A DNA stretch of 64,000 bases from Nocardioides luti (GCF_014212315.1 NZ_JACKXE010000001.1:2294001-2358000), one strand, 5' to 3'; shown: positions 8,566-16,410, counted from the stretch's first letter. Program-made: numbers and translations. Notes: generated by a model from the letters alone, not told the origin.

Positions 8566-8940
8566 ATGGCTGTCTCGTTCTTCGACGCGTTCACCCCGCA
8601 GGAGGTCGCCCGCATCAGCGCGGCCGGCACGCACGTGAAGGTGCCGCAGGGATGGTCGCCCATCTGGGAGAAGACCGGCGCCGACAAGGCGTACATCCTC
8701 CTCGACGGCACCGCCTCGGTCCGCAAGAAGGGTGAGGAGATCGCCCAGATCGGCCCCGGCGAGATCATGGGCGAGGCCGCGATCGTCAACCACTCGCTGC
8801 GCACCGCCTCCATCGTCGCGCTGACGCCCCTCGAGCTCATCCACTTCACCGCCGAGGCCGTGCGCACGCTGTGCGACGAGATGCCGTCGTTCGCCCAGGC
8901 CCTGAAGGCGGCGGCGGACGCGCGGCTCGGCGAGAGCTGA
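8566..8940 (+). CDS. Cyclic-nucleotide-binding domain protein
   Basis: A 124-residue single-domain protein. The jelly-roll is visible from about residue 20, and the phosphate-binding cassette reads GEIMGEAAIVNHSLRTASIV (about residues 65-84), with the family's conserved Glu and Arg, so cAMP binding is plausible. It has no DNA-binding helix-turn-helix, so it is not a CRP-type regulator by itself. Its TGA is immediately followed by the GTG of a class III adenylate cyclase, with zero spacing. The two are probably one cAMP production and sensing unit. ATG at 8566 follows GCGAAAGGCTCGAC. Confidence 0.8.
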   Translation: MAVSFFDAFTPQEVARISAAGTHVKVPQGWSPIWEKTGADKAYILLDGTASVRKKGEEIAQIGPGEIMGEAAIVNHSLRTASIVALTPLELIHFTAEAVRTLCDEMPSFAQALKAAADARLGES

Positions 8941-10065
8941 GTGGTCCCCTCCCAGGACGGGACCGGGTCCGGGACCGATGCCGGGTCCGGGGACGGGGCC
9001 GGAGCGGCCACCCCTGACGCGGTCCCGACCGACGGGACGGGCGACCTGCCCGACCAGGTCTCCCCGGAGCTGCTCGAGACCATCGAGGAGTACCTCCTCG
9101 GGGAGAAGCCGACACTGACGCGCGTCCAGGTCGCCGAGCAGGCCGGGATGAACCAGACCGTCGCCGAGGAGCTGTGGCGCCTCCTCGGCTTCCCGCAGCA
9201 GACCGACGAGGCGGTCGCCTTCACCGAGGCCGATGTCCAGGCGCTGCGCGAGACCGACGCCCTGATGCGGCTGGGCATCCTCAGCCCGGACTCCCAGGCC
9301 GCCCTGGTGCGGACCTGGGGCCGCAGCTTCGCCCGGCTCGCCGAGTGGGAGACCACCCTGCTCGCCAACGTCGCCACCGCCGGCCCGGACCCGGACCCCG
9401 AGGCGCGGCTCACCGAGCTCGCCGCCGAGGTGCTCCCCCGCGTCGAGTCGCTGCAGACCTACGTCTGGCGACGGCACCTGGCGGCCTCGACCAGCCGGAT
9501 GTTCGCGGTGCAGTCGGTCGGCGCCACCAAGGTCCAGCTCGCGGTCTGCTTCGTCGACATCGTCGGCTACACCTCGCAGAGCAAGAGCCTCGACGAGGCC
9601 GAGCTGGTGTCCTGGCTGGAGAACTTCGAGTCCGAGACCACCGGCCTGGTCGTCGACCACGGGGGCCGCATCATCAAGACGATCGGCGACGAGGTCCTCT
9701 TCGTCGCCGACGACATCGAGGTGGCCGCCGAGATCGCCCTGAAGATGGTCGAGAAGGGCGCCGACGAGGACGACTTCTTCCCCGCCGTACGCGCCGGAGT
9801 GGCGTACGGCGAGGTCGTCAACCGCCTCGGCGACGTCTACGGCCCCACCGTCAACATCGCCTCCCGGCTCACCTCCGTGGCCCGCCCCGGCTCGGTCCTC
9901 GTCGACGCCGGCGCCTACGAGCAGCTCTCCGGCCGCACCTCCGACGCGGACGGCGACGAGCGCGAGAGCGACCCCGGCTCGTCGGCGTTCCGCTTCCGCC
10001 GGATGCGACGCACGTCGGTCAAGGGCTACTCCCGCCTGCAGTCCTGGGTGCTGCGGCGGGGCTGA
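8941..10065 (+). CDS. Class III adenylate cyclase with N-terminal regulatory domain
   Basis: A 374-residue soluble cyclase. Residues 1-45 are a low-complexity Gly/Asp/Thr tail. Residues about 46-170 look like the helical, MerR-like autoinhibitory module of mycobacterial Rv1264/Rv2212 (TRVQVAEQAGMNQTVAEELW). The catalytic domain (about 198-365) has metal ligands D206 (FVDIVGYTS) and D250 (KTIGDEVLF), adenine-specifying K246 and D298 (GDVYGPTVNIASR) and transition-state residues N305 and R309, so a catalytically complete adenylate cyclase is expected. The GTG directly abuts the stop of the cNMP-binding gene. Control by pH, as for Rv1264, is only an analogy. Confidence 0.88.
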   Translation: MVPSQDGTGSGTDAGSGDGAGAATPDAVPTDGTGDLPDQVSPELLETIEEYLLGEKPTLTRVQVAEQAGMNQTVAEELWRLLGFPQQTDEAVAFTEADVQALRETDALMRLGILSPDSQAALVRTWGRSFARLAEWETTLLANVATAGPDPDPEARLTELAAEVLPRVESLQTYVWRRHLAASTSRMFAVQSVGATKVQLAVCFVDIVGYTSQSKSLDEAELVSWLENFESETTGLVVDHGGRIIKTIGDEVLFVADDIEVAAEIALKMVEKGADEDDFFPAVRAGVAYGEVVNRLGDVYGPTVNIASRLTSVARPGSVLVDAGAYEQLSGRTSDADGDERESDPGSSAFRFRRMRRTSVKGYSRLQSWVLRRG

Positions 10066-10068
10066 TCC

Positions 10069-10743
10069 TCAGGGCTCCGACAGCGTCAGGTCGACGCGTC
10101 GGAGCCGACCGGTCCGGTCCGCCACGAGGGCCAGTGCGAAGTCGCCGGCGCACGAGCGACGGGCAGGTGCGGGCCGGAGCACGACCAGCCGTCCGGATGG
10201 GATCGGCCCGCTCCGCGCCGGGGCGCAGACGACCTCGCCGGGGATCGACGAGACGACGAGGCGGGTCCCGTTGGCGGCGGAGTTCCTGATCGGGCCGAGC
10301 AGGTCGACGGGGCACGAGGCGGCGGCGTACGACGACCATGCGGCCGGACAGGTCCGCCAGATCCTCCGGTCGGGCAAGCGCGGCGGCGACGTCGCGATCG
10401 CGACCACCGTCCGTCCGCCGATCGCCAGCGACACCGAAGTGGCGACGGGGAGGACGTCGACCTCGCCCGTGGCGTAGCGGACAAAGGCCCGGGCCAGTCG
10501 CCGCAGGTCCGGGGCGACGGGCGGAGCCGCGGCCCGGAGCGGGTGCGTGCGCCGTACCAACGGCTGGGCCGGCGCGGCCGCTGCACGGCCAGTAAGGAGT
10601 GCGGACGGCGGAGCCGGGTCGGGGCGGCTCGACGTCGAGCTGCACGACGAGGCTGCGAGGACCAGCGCGACGGCGAACGCCACCGGTCCGGCGGCGGGCA
10701 CGCGCGCGGGCGACGTCGTACGACGGTGGTGGGCGCAGGTCAC
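10069..10743 (-). CDS. Putative secreted lipoprotein
   Basis: A 224-residue protein of unknown function. A basic N-terminus (HHRRTT) precedes a hydrophobic stretch and a lipobox-like ALVLAASSC (Cys near residue 34), so lipid anchoring outside the membrane is likely. Several further cysteines (TCPAAW, ASCPVD, VVCAPA, SCAGDF) could form disulfides after export. No enzymatic motif is recognised. The GTG at 10743 is the only reasonable start ahead of the signal peptide. It diverges from the GNAT gene at 10818 and converges with the cyclase gene 3 bases away. Confidence 0.6.
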   Translation of the reverse strand: MTCAHHRRTTSPARVPAAGPVAFAVALVLAASSCSSTSSRPDPAPPSALLTGRAAAAPAQPLVRRTHPLRAAAPPVAPDLRRLARAFVRYATGEVDVLPVATSVSLAIGGRTVVAIATSPPRLPDRRIWRTCPAAWSSYAAASCPVDLLGPIRNSAANGTRLVVSSIPGEVVCAPARSGPIPSGRLVVLRPAPARRSCAGDFALALVADRTGRLRRVDLTLSEP

Positions 10744-10817
10744 ACGTCTGGGACGCGCGAGGGGCGAGCCCGGTTGTCCCGCGCCGCGGCGCGACGGACG
10801 CGTGCGACGATGCCCGC

Positions 10818-11300
10818 GTGCCTGACCGGGACCCGACGCACCTCGTCCGCGACGCCGAGGCCGCCGACGTGCCGGCGATCGTCGCGCTCTACGCGGACGA
10901 CCCCCTCGGCCGGGAGCGCGAGGAGGCGGTCGACCCGCTGCCGGCGCCGTACTGGCACGCCTTCGAGGCGATCCGGGCCGACCCCCGGCACCGCCTCGTC
11001 GTCCTGGACGACGGCGAGGTCGCCGCGACGCTGCAGCTGTCCTTCGTGCCGCACCTCGTCAGGCGCGGCGCCGAACGCGCCCAGGTCGAGGCGGTCCGGG
11101 TGGCCTCCCACCGGCGCGGCGAGGGCCTGGCCCGGGCCCTGCTGGAGTGGGCCGTCGACGCGGCCCGCGAGCGCGGGTGCGGGCTGGTCCAGCTGACGAC
11201 GGACGCGACGCGCCCGGACGCGCACGGGGTCTACGAGGCGCTGGGCTTCCGGCCGACGCACGTCGGGATGAAGCTCCTGCTCGACCCGTTTGAGGACTGA
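10818..11300 (+). CDS. GNAT family N-acetyltransferase
   Basis: A 160-residue protein with the GNAT fold: RDAEAADVPAIVALYADD at the start (beta1-alpha1), the acetyl-CoA motif VEAVRVASHRRGEGLARALL (about residues 93-112; the usual Q/RxxGxG/A is present as RRGEGLA), and YEALGFRPTHVGMKLLL at the C-terminus. The substrate is unknown. GTG at 10818 is chosen because it gives the normal domain start; a longer open frame upstream would overlap the divergent lipoprotein gene. GACGAT lies six bases upstream as a weak -10. Confidence 0.8.
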   Translation: MPDRDPTHLVRDAEAADVPAIVALYADDPLGREREEAVDPLPAPYWHAFEAIRADPRHRLVVLDDGEVAATLQLSFVPHLVRRGAERAQVEAVRVASHRRGEGLARALLEWAVDAARERGCGLVQLTTDATRPDAHGVYEALGFRPTHVGMKLLLDPFED

Positions 11301-11323
11301 CGACACCCTCGGGAAATGTAGAA

Positions 11324-11363
11324 GCCCGGCCGTTGTCGACGGGGGACACAACAACGACCGGGC
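11324..11363. terminator. Bidirectional terminator-like hairpin
   Basis: GCCCGGCCGTTGT (11324-11336) pairs with ACAACGACCGGGC (11351-11363) with one mismatch across a 14-base loop; short outer arms GTAGA (11318-11322) and TCTAC (11373-11377) could extend it. It sits between the GNAT gene and the DUF5926 gene, which converge, so it can serve both. There is no T-run, as is usual in high-GC actinobacteria. Confidence 0.6.
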
Positions 11364-11445
11364 AGCGAGAAATCTACGTGACGTGCCGGGTGCGGCACAA
11401 CCGTTCAGGCCGATGAACCGACGTGATCCAACGCATGTTCGGCAT

Positions 11446-12375
11446 TCACCTGATGGTGACCTGGCGGTTCGCGAGGCCGGAGCGCGACGAGCGCTGGGCG
11501 GGCGTCAGGTCGGAGTCGTCGGCCAGGGCCTCGGCGAGTGCCTTCGCGAACGCCTCGGCCGGCTCCTCGAGCGGCTCGGGGCCGGTGCCGACCGGCACGT
11601 CCCAGACGGGGGCGAGCAGGCCGTGGGCGCGGAACATCCCGACGAAGCGGGAGTCCGGCACGAGCTGGTCCTGGCCGGCCTCGTGCAGGCGGGCGAGCGC
11701 GTCGAGCAGCTTGTCCTCGGGCTCCGGCATCACCCAGCGCAGGTGCTCCTTGGGGCCGACGTTGGTCCAGTACGCCGCCTCGACGGTCGTCAGCCGGGCG
11801 GTCGGGGAGGCCGCCTCGTTGGCCTGCTCGAGCGCGGCGGCCATGCCGTCACGGTCCTCGACGTCGGCGATCCAGTAGTCGAAGCCGTCGTGCACGGTGA
11901 TGTCCAGCGTGTCGCCGGTGATCAGGTCCTGCAGTCGCGGGCCGGCGCCGGGGTCGTCGGTCAGTCCGACGATGCCGGTCTCCGCCTCGAGCGCCTTGAG
12001 CAGCACGGCGCCGAGGTCGCGGGCCGGGTCGCCGAAGCCGTGCTGGACCTGCAGGCCCAGCCAGATGTCGCCGTTCTCGCGCACCATCGCGGGCGCGGCC
12101 ATCGGCAGCAGCGAGCAGAGCTGGACGGTGCGGTCGGAGTCCTTGAGCGTCAGCGGCGCGGTCGCGGCCGGGACCAGCTCGCGCAGCGCGACGACGTCGC
12201 ACTCGGACGGCAGTCCCTCGAAGGGCCGGTTCACGAAGACCGTCGGCGCGCCGCCGGGGGCACCGTGGCACGCCTTGTAGCGACGGCCCGAGCCGCACGG
12301 GCAGGGCTGGCGGGGGCCGACCTCGCCGGCCGCGGGCGCCTGGTCACGGGTCTTGGTGCGAGAGCTCTTTCCCAT
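11446..12375 (-). CDS. SEC-C zinc-binding / DUF5926 protein
   Basis: A 309-residue cytoplasmic protein. Near the N-terminus it carries a SEC-C motif, PCPCGSGRRYKACHG (about residues 24-38), the Cys-x-Cys...Cys-His zinc site found at the C-terminus of SecA and in many stand-alone proteins. The remainder, with VFVNRPFEGLPSECDVVALR and EHLRWVMPEPEDKLLDALARL, matches the actinobacterial DUF5926 family of unknown function. ATG at 12375 is preceded by TAGGTT six bases upstream, which overlaps the stop codon of the upstream phosphodiesterase gene, so it has its own promoter or is co-transcribed (9-base gap). Confidence 0.8.
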   Translation of the reverse strand: MGKSSRTKTRDQAPAAGEVGPRQPCPCGSGRRYKACHGAPGGAPTVFVNRPFEGLPSECDVVALRELVPAATAPLTLKDSDRTVQLCSLLPMAAPAMVRENGDIWLGLQVQHGFGDPARDLGAVLLKALEAETGIVGLTDDPGAGPRLQDLITGDTLDITVHDGFDYWIADVEDRDGMAAALEQANEAASPTARLTTVEAAYWTNVGPKEHLRWVMPEPEDKLLDALARLHEAGQDQLVPDSRFVGMFRAHGLLAPVWDVPVGTGPEPLEEPAEAFAKALAEALADDSDLTPAQRSSRSGLANRQVTIR

Positions 12376-12381
12376 GGGGGG

Positions 12382-12387
12382 AACCTA
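12382..12387 (-). promoter_or_regulatory. -10 hexamer of the DUF5926 gene
   Basis: TAGGTT on the minus strand, six bases before the ATG; it overlaps the stop codon of the phosphodiesterase gene. Confidence 0.4.
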
Positions 12388-13164
12388 TCGGTCGAGCAGC
12401 TCGCGCATGTACGCCGGCCGGTCGCTGATGACCGCCTTCACGCCGAGCTCCAGGCACAGGTCCAGCTCGTCCTGGGTGTTCACGGTCCACACGTGGAGGT
12501 CGTGGCCGCTGTCGACGATGCGCCGTCCCAGCTTGGGGTGCTCCTGCAGCTCGACGATGCCCGGCCCGACGATCCAGTCCTCGCCGATCACCCGCCGCAG
12601 CATCGGCCAGTGGTGCGCCCGCTCGACCAGCATCACCACCGGCAGCCCCGGCGCGAGCCGCTCGACGCGCTGCAGGGCGGTGTAGGAGAAGCTCATCACC
12701 CGCGCCGGCGAGCCGAGCCCGGCCCAGCCGAAGTCGCGCAGCATCTCCACGACCCGGCGCTCCACGAGGCCGCCGTACCGCGTCGGGTGCTTCGTCTCGA
12801 TCGCCACCTCGATCCGGCGGTCGTAGTCCGCGGCCGTCTCGAGCAGCTTGCGCAGCGTGAGCACGGTGTCGAGCTCCTCGTCGCGCTCGGGCGCCTCATC
12901 GTCGAGGTCGGCCCACGGGTGCTTCCACGACGCGAAGTCGAGCTGGTCGAGGTCGGCCAGCTCCATCGTCGAGATGACGCCGGGCCGGCTGGCGGTGCGC
13001 CGCAGGTCGCGGTCGTGCACGCAGACCAGGTGGCCGTCGGCGGTCAGGCGTACGTCGCACTCCAGGCCGTCCGCGCCCGCGTCGAGGGCCGCGACGTACG
13101 CCCGCAGCGTGTGCTCGGCGTTGTCCTCGCTCGCACCCCGGTGTGCGACGACCTGCGGCCTCAT
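12385..13164 (-). CDS. Glycerophosphodiester phosphodiesterase
   Basis: Hydrolyses deacylated phospholipid diesters to glycerol-3-phosphate and an alcohol. The 259-residue GDPD TIM barrel starts with VVAHRGASEDNAEHTLRAY (catalytic His at 7, Arg 8, Glu 18), followed by ADGLECDVRLTADGHLVCVHD (metal ligands Glu-x-Asp and catalytic His) and ends with LHVWTVNTQDELDLCLELGV and AVISDRP, all family hallmarks. No signal peptide is seen, so it is probably cytoplasmic. ATG at 13164 is preceded by AAGAAT six bases upstream as a weak leaderless -10; the longer open frame overlaps the upstream VOC gene. Confidence 0.9.
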   Translation of the reverse strand: MRPQVVAHRGASEDNAEHTLRAYVAALDAGADGLECDVRLTADGHLVCVHDRDLRRTASRPGVISTMELADLDQLDFASWKHPWADLDDEAPERDEELDTVLTLRKLLETAADYDRRIEVAIETKHPTRYGGLVERRVVEMLRDFGWAGLGSPARVMSFSYTALQRVERLAPGLPVVMLVERAHHWPMLRRVIGEDWIVGPGIVELQEHPKLGRRIVDSGHDLHVWTVNTQDELDLCLELGVKAVISDRPAYMRELLDR

Positions 13165-13189
13165 GGGTTCATTCTTGCGGGTGAGGTGC

Positions 13190-13561
13190 TCAGGCGCGGG
13201 GACGCTGCTCCACGAGTCCCACCAGGTTCCCCTCCGGGTCGCGCACGAAGGCCTGCCACTCGTCGGTGCCGGCCGGCCCCAGCGTGTCGTCCTCGTGGCC
13301 GAAGATGACGTGCGGCTCGCCCTCGACCGGCGCGCCGCGCTCGCGCAGCCGGGTGAGCGTCGCGTCGATGTCGTCGACCGCCAGGTAGATCGTCGCCGGG
13401 GGCGCATTGCCCTCCAGCATCAGCCGCACCCCGTCGAGGTCGAAGAACACCAGCCCGGGCGGGTCGTACGTCGCTCGCGGCGGAGCACCGAGGAGGTCCT
13501 CGTAGAACGCGGCGGCCCGGGCGAGGTCGTCGGCGTGCTGGGCGATCTGGACGAGGCGCAT
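13190..13561 (-). CDS. Single-domain VOC (glyoxalase-like) protein
   Basis: A 123-residue protein with one VOC module: LVQIAQHADDLARAAAFYEDLLG at the start, then LVFFDLDGVRLML, the linker LAVDDIDATLTRLRERG and the terminal WQAFVRDPEGNLVGLVEQ. This matches lactoylglutathione lyase/bleomycin-resistance-like proteins, but the substrate cannot be inferred. The ATG at 13561 starts right at the fold, and the 84-base upstream extension of the frame adds only Arg/Ala-rich sequence. It lies 25 bases upstream of the phosphodiesterase gene on the same strand. Confidence 0.8.
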   Translation of the reverse strand: MRLVQIAQHADDLARAAAFYEDLLGAPPRATYDPPGLVFFDLDGVRLMLEGNAPPATIYLAVDDIDATLTRLRERGAPVEGEPHVIFGHEDDTLGPAGTDEWQAFVRDPEGNLVGLVEQRPRA

Positions 13562-13635
13562 GGCGCCGATGCTGCTGGCTCGCAGCCGTGCCGCGCAAGA
13601 GCGCGCGCCGCGGCCGCTGGGGGCCGCCCCCGGCG

Positions 13636-13641
13636 TACGGT
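13636..13641 (+). promoter_or_regulatory. -10 hexamer of the GNAT gene at 13648
   Basis: TACGGT six bases before GTG 13648, which supports that start over the in-frame upstream ATG. Confidence 0.4.
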
Positions 13642-13647
13642 CCACCG

Positions 13648-14142
13648 GTGAGCATGCAGCCCGTCGGGCCCTCCCCCTCCCTGAACCTGCGGCTCGCGAC
13701 CGAGCGCGACATCGCCTTCCTCACCGACCTGGTCGTGGTCGTGACCCGGGCGCAGGGCAGGGTCCCGGACGACTTCGACGAGGCGGAGTACCGGAACGGC
13801 TTCGCCGGCTCGACCATCGAGCAGGTCGCCGGTCGGGTCGAGGACTCCACGACGTACGTCGTGGAGATCGACGGCGAGCGCGCCGGACGCCTGCGCGTGG
13901 TCCGCTTCCGTGACCGCCACGAGATCGCCGGCATCCAGCTGCTGCCCGCTCACCAGGGCCGCGGCCTCGGCACCCACCTGATCGAGCAGCTGATCAGCGA
14001 GGCGCGCGACGCCGGTCTGCCCGTGCGGCTCGGCGTCGAGCACGACAACCCGCGGGCCCGCTCGCTGTACGAGCGCCTCGGGTTCGTCAAGGTCGGCTCG
14101 ACGGACCAGGAGGCCTTGATGGAGTGGCGCGACGTCGGCTGA
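13648..14142 (+). CDS. GNAT family N-acetyltransferase
   Basis: A 164-residue GNAT protein. RLATERDIAFLTDLVVVVT is the first strand and helix; YVVEIDGERAGRLRVVRF and IAGIQLLPAHQGRGLGTHLI contain strand 4 and the acetyl-CoA loop Q-G-R-G-L-G-T (near residue 114); NPRARSLYERLGFVKVGSTDQ is the typical C-terminus. The substrate is unknown. GTG 13648 is preferred over the ATG 20 codons upstream because that extension is Arg/Pro-rich and a TACGGT hexamer lies six bases before the GTG. It converges with the HAD gene 2 bases away. Confidence 0.82.
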   Translation: MSMQPVGPSPSLNLRLATERDIAFLTDLVVVVTRAQGRVPDDFDEAEYRNGFAGSTIEQVAGRVEDSTTYVVEIDGERAGRLRVVRFRDRHEIAGIQLLPAHQGRGLGTHLIEQLISEARDAGLPVRLGVEHDNPRARSLYERLGFVKVGSTDQEALMEWRDVG

Positions 14143-14144
14143 CC

Positions 14145-14786
14145 TCACAGCATCCCGAGGACCTCGGTGAGCGTCGTGACGGCGCCCTCGTGGCCGGCGT
14201 CGCTGGCGCCCGTTGACCGGTCGATGCGCACGGCGCGGATCCCCACCGCCTCGGCGCCGGCGCAGTACGCCGCCTGGTCGTCCACGAGGACGGTGCGCCC
14301 GGCGTCTGCCGCCAGCATCGCGAGCGCGTGCCGGTAGATCCCCGCGTCGGGCTTCGCCGACCCGACGTCGCAGGACAGCACCACCCCGTCGACCAGGTCC
14401 GCCAGGCCCACGTGCGCGAGCAGCGGGCCGGCGTTCGGGGCGCAGTTGCTGACCAGCCCGACCCGTAGCCCGCGGCGGTGGCACTCCTCGACGAACGGGA
14501 CCACGTCGGGGAACACCGTCACGTGCTCCTGGAGCAGCTCGCGGTCACGGAGCACGAGCCCCTCCGCGCCGTCCGGCGAGACACCACCTCGCGTCAGCAC
14601 CTCCGCGAACGCGTCCCGGGGCGAGATCGCGCCCGTCATCAGCGCGGGCCCGTGGTCGCTCCCCGCGGCGACCCACGCCGACACCGGCAGCCCGGACGCC
14701 TCGGCGAGCCCCGTCAGCGCGGCACCGAAGTCGACCGTCAGCACGGTCTCGAAGACGTCGAGCAGCACCGCGTCGGCAGGTGTCAT
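14145..14786 (-). CDS. HAD-superfamily hydrolase
   Basis: A 213-residue haloacid-dehalogenase-fold protein. Motif I is LLDVFETVL (nucleophile Asp near residue 9; the +2 position is Phe, as in dehalogenase-type HADs with D-x-[FY]-x-T, rather than the second Asp of classic phosphatases). Motif II is VGLVSNCAPN, motif III K in SAKPDAGIY, and motif IV VLVDDQAAYCAGAEAVG. Probably a small-molecule phosphatase or dehalogenase; the missing second Asp makes ordinary phosphatase activity less certain. ATG 14786 is supported by TAGGGT seven bases upstream. Confidence 0.8.
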   Translation of the reverse strand: MTPADAVLLDVFETVLTVDFGAALTGLAEASGLPVSAWVAAGSDHGPALMTGAISPRDAFAEVLTRGGVSPDGAEGLVLRDRELLQEHVTVFPDVVPFVEECHRRGLRVGLVSNCAPNAGPLLAHVGLADLVDGVVLSCDVGSAKPDAGIYRHALAMLAADAGRTVLVDDQAAYCAGAEAVGIRAVRIDRSTGASDAGHEGAVTTLTEVLGML

Positions 14787-14793
14787 GGTCGCC

Positions 14794-14799
14794 ACCCTA
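14794..14799 (-). promoter_or_regulatory. -10 hexamer of the HAD gene
   Basis: TAGGGT on the minus strand, seven bases before the ATG at 14786. Confidence 0.45.
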
Positions 14800-14817
14800 G
14801 ATCGAAGGTGCGCCTCC

Positions 14818-14859
14818 GGTGGTTGAGGAAGGCGCGCTAGCGCCTGTCTCGAAACCACC
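14818..14859. repeat. Dispersed imperfect-palindrome repeat, copy 1
   Basis: A 42-bp element with ends GGTGGTTGAGGAAGGCG and GCGCCTGTCTCGAAACCACC around a 5-base loop. Apart from the loop it is identical to the element at 29289-29329. The arms pair except for an internal bulge (GAG in the left arm, TCTCGA in the right). Confidence 0.85.
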
Positions 14860-15121
14860 TCACCCCTGCCGCGACTCGAGGCCGTCTGTGGTCCGGCCTG
14901 TGCGCGCCTGGACGTAGTTCCGGTGTAGGGGATTTATTGAAGATGTGGTTGCCGTGGGTGCCGGGGCTACTACCCCTTGCGGTTGCTTTCAGGGTTGCCG
15001 TGGCTGCCACTTGCCCGCCGTGGTCACCGTTCGAACATTTGTCCTGATATTTTACCTTCAGGGTCGCTTTCCGGCTCATTCTGAGCCCTGGATTGTCGGT
15101 GGTCCCTGATTGACTTTCTCC

Positions 15122-16372
15122 ATGACCAGCTCCCAGACCACGGCTCCGCAGCACGCGATCTCGCGCGCCGTCGCAGCCATGGACGAGCAGGTCGACAACG
15201 TTCTTGACGCACCCGTGTGGTCGATGTCGGACGACGAGGCCGCGGCCACGTTGGTCCGGCTCACCCGGCTCAGCTCACGCATCAGCGAGCTCGAGGCCCG
15301 CGTCGCGTTGCAGGCGGTTGCGGTAGGGGTGGGCTCGTCGGTTGGAGCGACCTCGACCCAGGCGTGGTGGGCGACCCGGACCAGCCAGACGCATCGGAGC
15401 ACTGCCGCCAAGATGCACGTCGCCGAGGCCCTCGGCCGCTGGGACCTCGTCCGTCAGGCCTTGTCCTCCGGAGCGATCCTGACCGAGCAGGCCCAGGTCA
15501 TCGTGCGGGCCCTGGACGACCTCCCCGACGACGTCAACCCCGAGACCCGGGTCCTGGCGGAGAAGCACCTCGTCGACCTGGCCGCCGACCACGACGCCGT
15601 CGACCTGCGCCGCCTCGGTCGCGGACTTCTCGACGTCATCGACCCCGCCGCTGGCGAGGAGGAAGAGCGCCGCCGCCTCGAGGAAGAGGAGCGCAAGGCA
15701 CGCCAGCGGATGCGGCTCACCATGAGCGACGACGGGCACGGGTCCTGCCACGGCCGATTCACCATCCCCGCCGCCCAAGGGGCCATGCTCAAGAAGATCC
15801 TCCAGGGCCTCTCGGCCCCGAAGCACCAGACCGCGATCCATGGAGCGGGGGTTGAGCGGAAGCCGAGCCCGGAGCGGATGGGGGCCGCGTTCTGCGAGCT
15901 CATCGAGCGCTACCCCACCGACCGGCTCCCCAACGCGGGTGGCGTCAACGCGACCGTCGTCATCACGATGCCGCTGGAGACCCTCCTCGGTGCCGAGAAG
16001 GCCGCCACCCTCGACACCGGCGACAAGATCACCGCGAGCCAGGCCCGCCGCCTCGCCTGCGAGGCCGGGATCGTCCCGGCCGTGCTCGGCGGGAAGTCCG
16101 AGGTCCTCGACCTCGGCCGCACCCGCCGCTTCTTCTCGAAAGCCCAGCTCCTGGCCCTCGGCATCCAGCAAGGCGGCTGCACCGCCGATGGCTGCGACTG
16201 GCCACCCAGCATGTGCCACGCCCACCACGACACCTTCTGGAGTCACGGCGGCAACACCGACCTCAAGGACGGCCGCCTCCTCTGCCCACGACACCACGCC
16301 CGCGCCCACGACCCCACCTTCACCATGACCATGCTCCCCGGCGGGAAGGTCGCCTTCACCCGGCGGACGTAG
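15122..16372 (+). CDS. DUF222 / HNH endonuclease (13E12 repeat family)
   Basis: A 416-residue protein of the family amplified in Nocardioides and mycobacteria (13E12 repeat proteins). Residues about 15-300 are the DUF222 helical region (ISRAVAAMDEQVDNVLDAPVW...), with a charged segment EEEERRRLEEEERKARQRM near 180. The C-terminus has an HNH nuclease fold with zinc cysteines: CTADGCDWPPSMCHAHH, then HGGNTDLKDGRLLCPRHHARAH (catalytic His and Asn). The target and role are unknown; a mobile or selfish element is often suggested. ATG 15122 is preferred; an in-frame TTG lies at 15110. The AT-rich leader upstream contrasts with the GC-rich neighbours. Confidence 0.85.
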   Translation: MTSSQTTAPQHAISRAVAAMDEQVDNVLDAPVWSMSDDEAAATLVRLTRLSSRISELEARVALQAVAVGVGSSVGATSTQAWWATRTSQTHRSTAAKMHVAEALGRWDLVRQALSSGAILTEQAQVIVRALDDLPDDVNPETRVLAEKHLVDLAADHDAVDLRRLGRGLLDVIDPAAGEEEERRRLEEEERKARQRMRLTMSDDGHGSCHGRFTIPAAQGAMLKKILQGLSAPKHQTAIHGAGVERKPSPERMGAAFCELIERYPTDRLPNAGGVNATVVITMPLETLLGAEKAATLDTGDKITASQARRLACEAGIVPAVLGGKSEVLDLGRTRRFFSKAQLLALGIQQGGCTADGCDWPPSMCHAHHDTFWSHGGNTDLKDGRLLCPRHHARAHDPTFTMTMLPGGKVAFTRRT

Positions 16373-16410
16373 GCCGACCCCTGCCCCGCGCCCGACCACC
16401 GGCGCGCACG

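Larger units (their letters stand above)
14787..15121. other. 335-base gap: dispersed repeat plus AT-rich leader
   Basis: The left part holds the HAD promoter and a 42-bp dispersed repeat (14818-14859). The right part (about 14925-15110) is clearly less GC-rich than anything around it (for example GGGATTTATTGAAGATG and CTGATATTTTACCTTCAGGG) and contains an exact inverted repeat, GGCTCA (15073-15078) and TGAGCC (15082-15087). No gene is seen. It is probably the promoter and leader of the DUF222-HNH gene, perhaps acquired with it. Confidence 0.5.

Noticed and set aside
13588..13647. N-terminal extension of the GNAT gene from the upstream ATG
   Set aside because: The extra 20 residues are Arg/Pro-rich and outside the GNAT fold, and a -10 hexamer sits inside them, six bases before GTG 13648.
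15020..15045. tRNA-like GTTCGAAC segment
   Set aside because: GTTCGAAC resembles a T-arm, but no acceptor, D or anticodon stems can be drawn around it.
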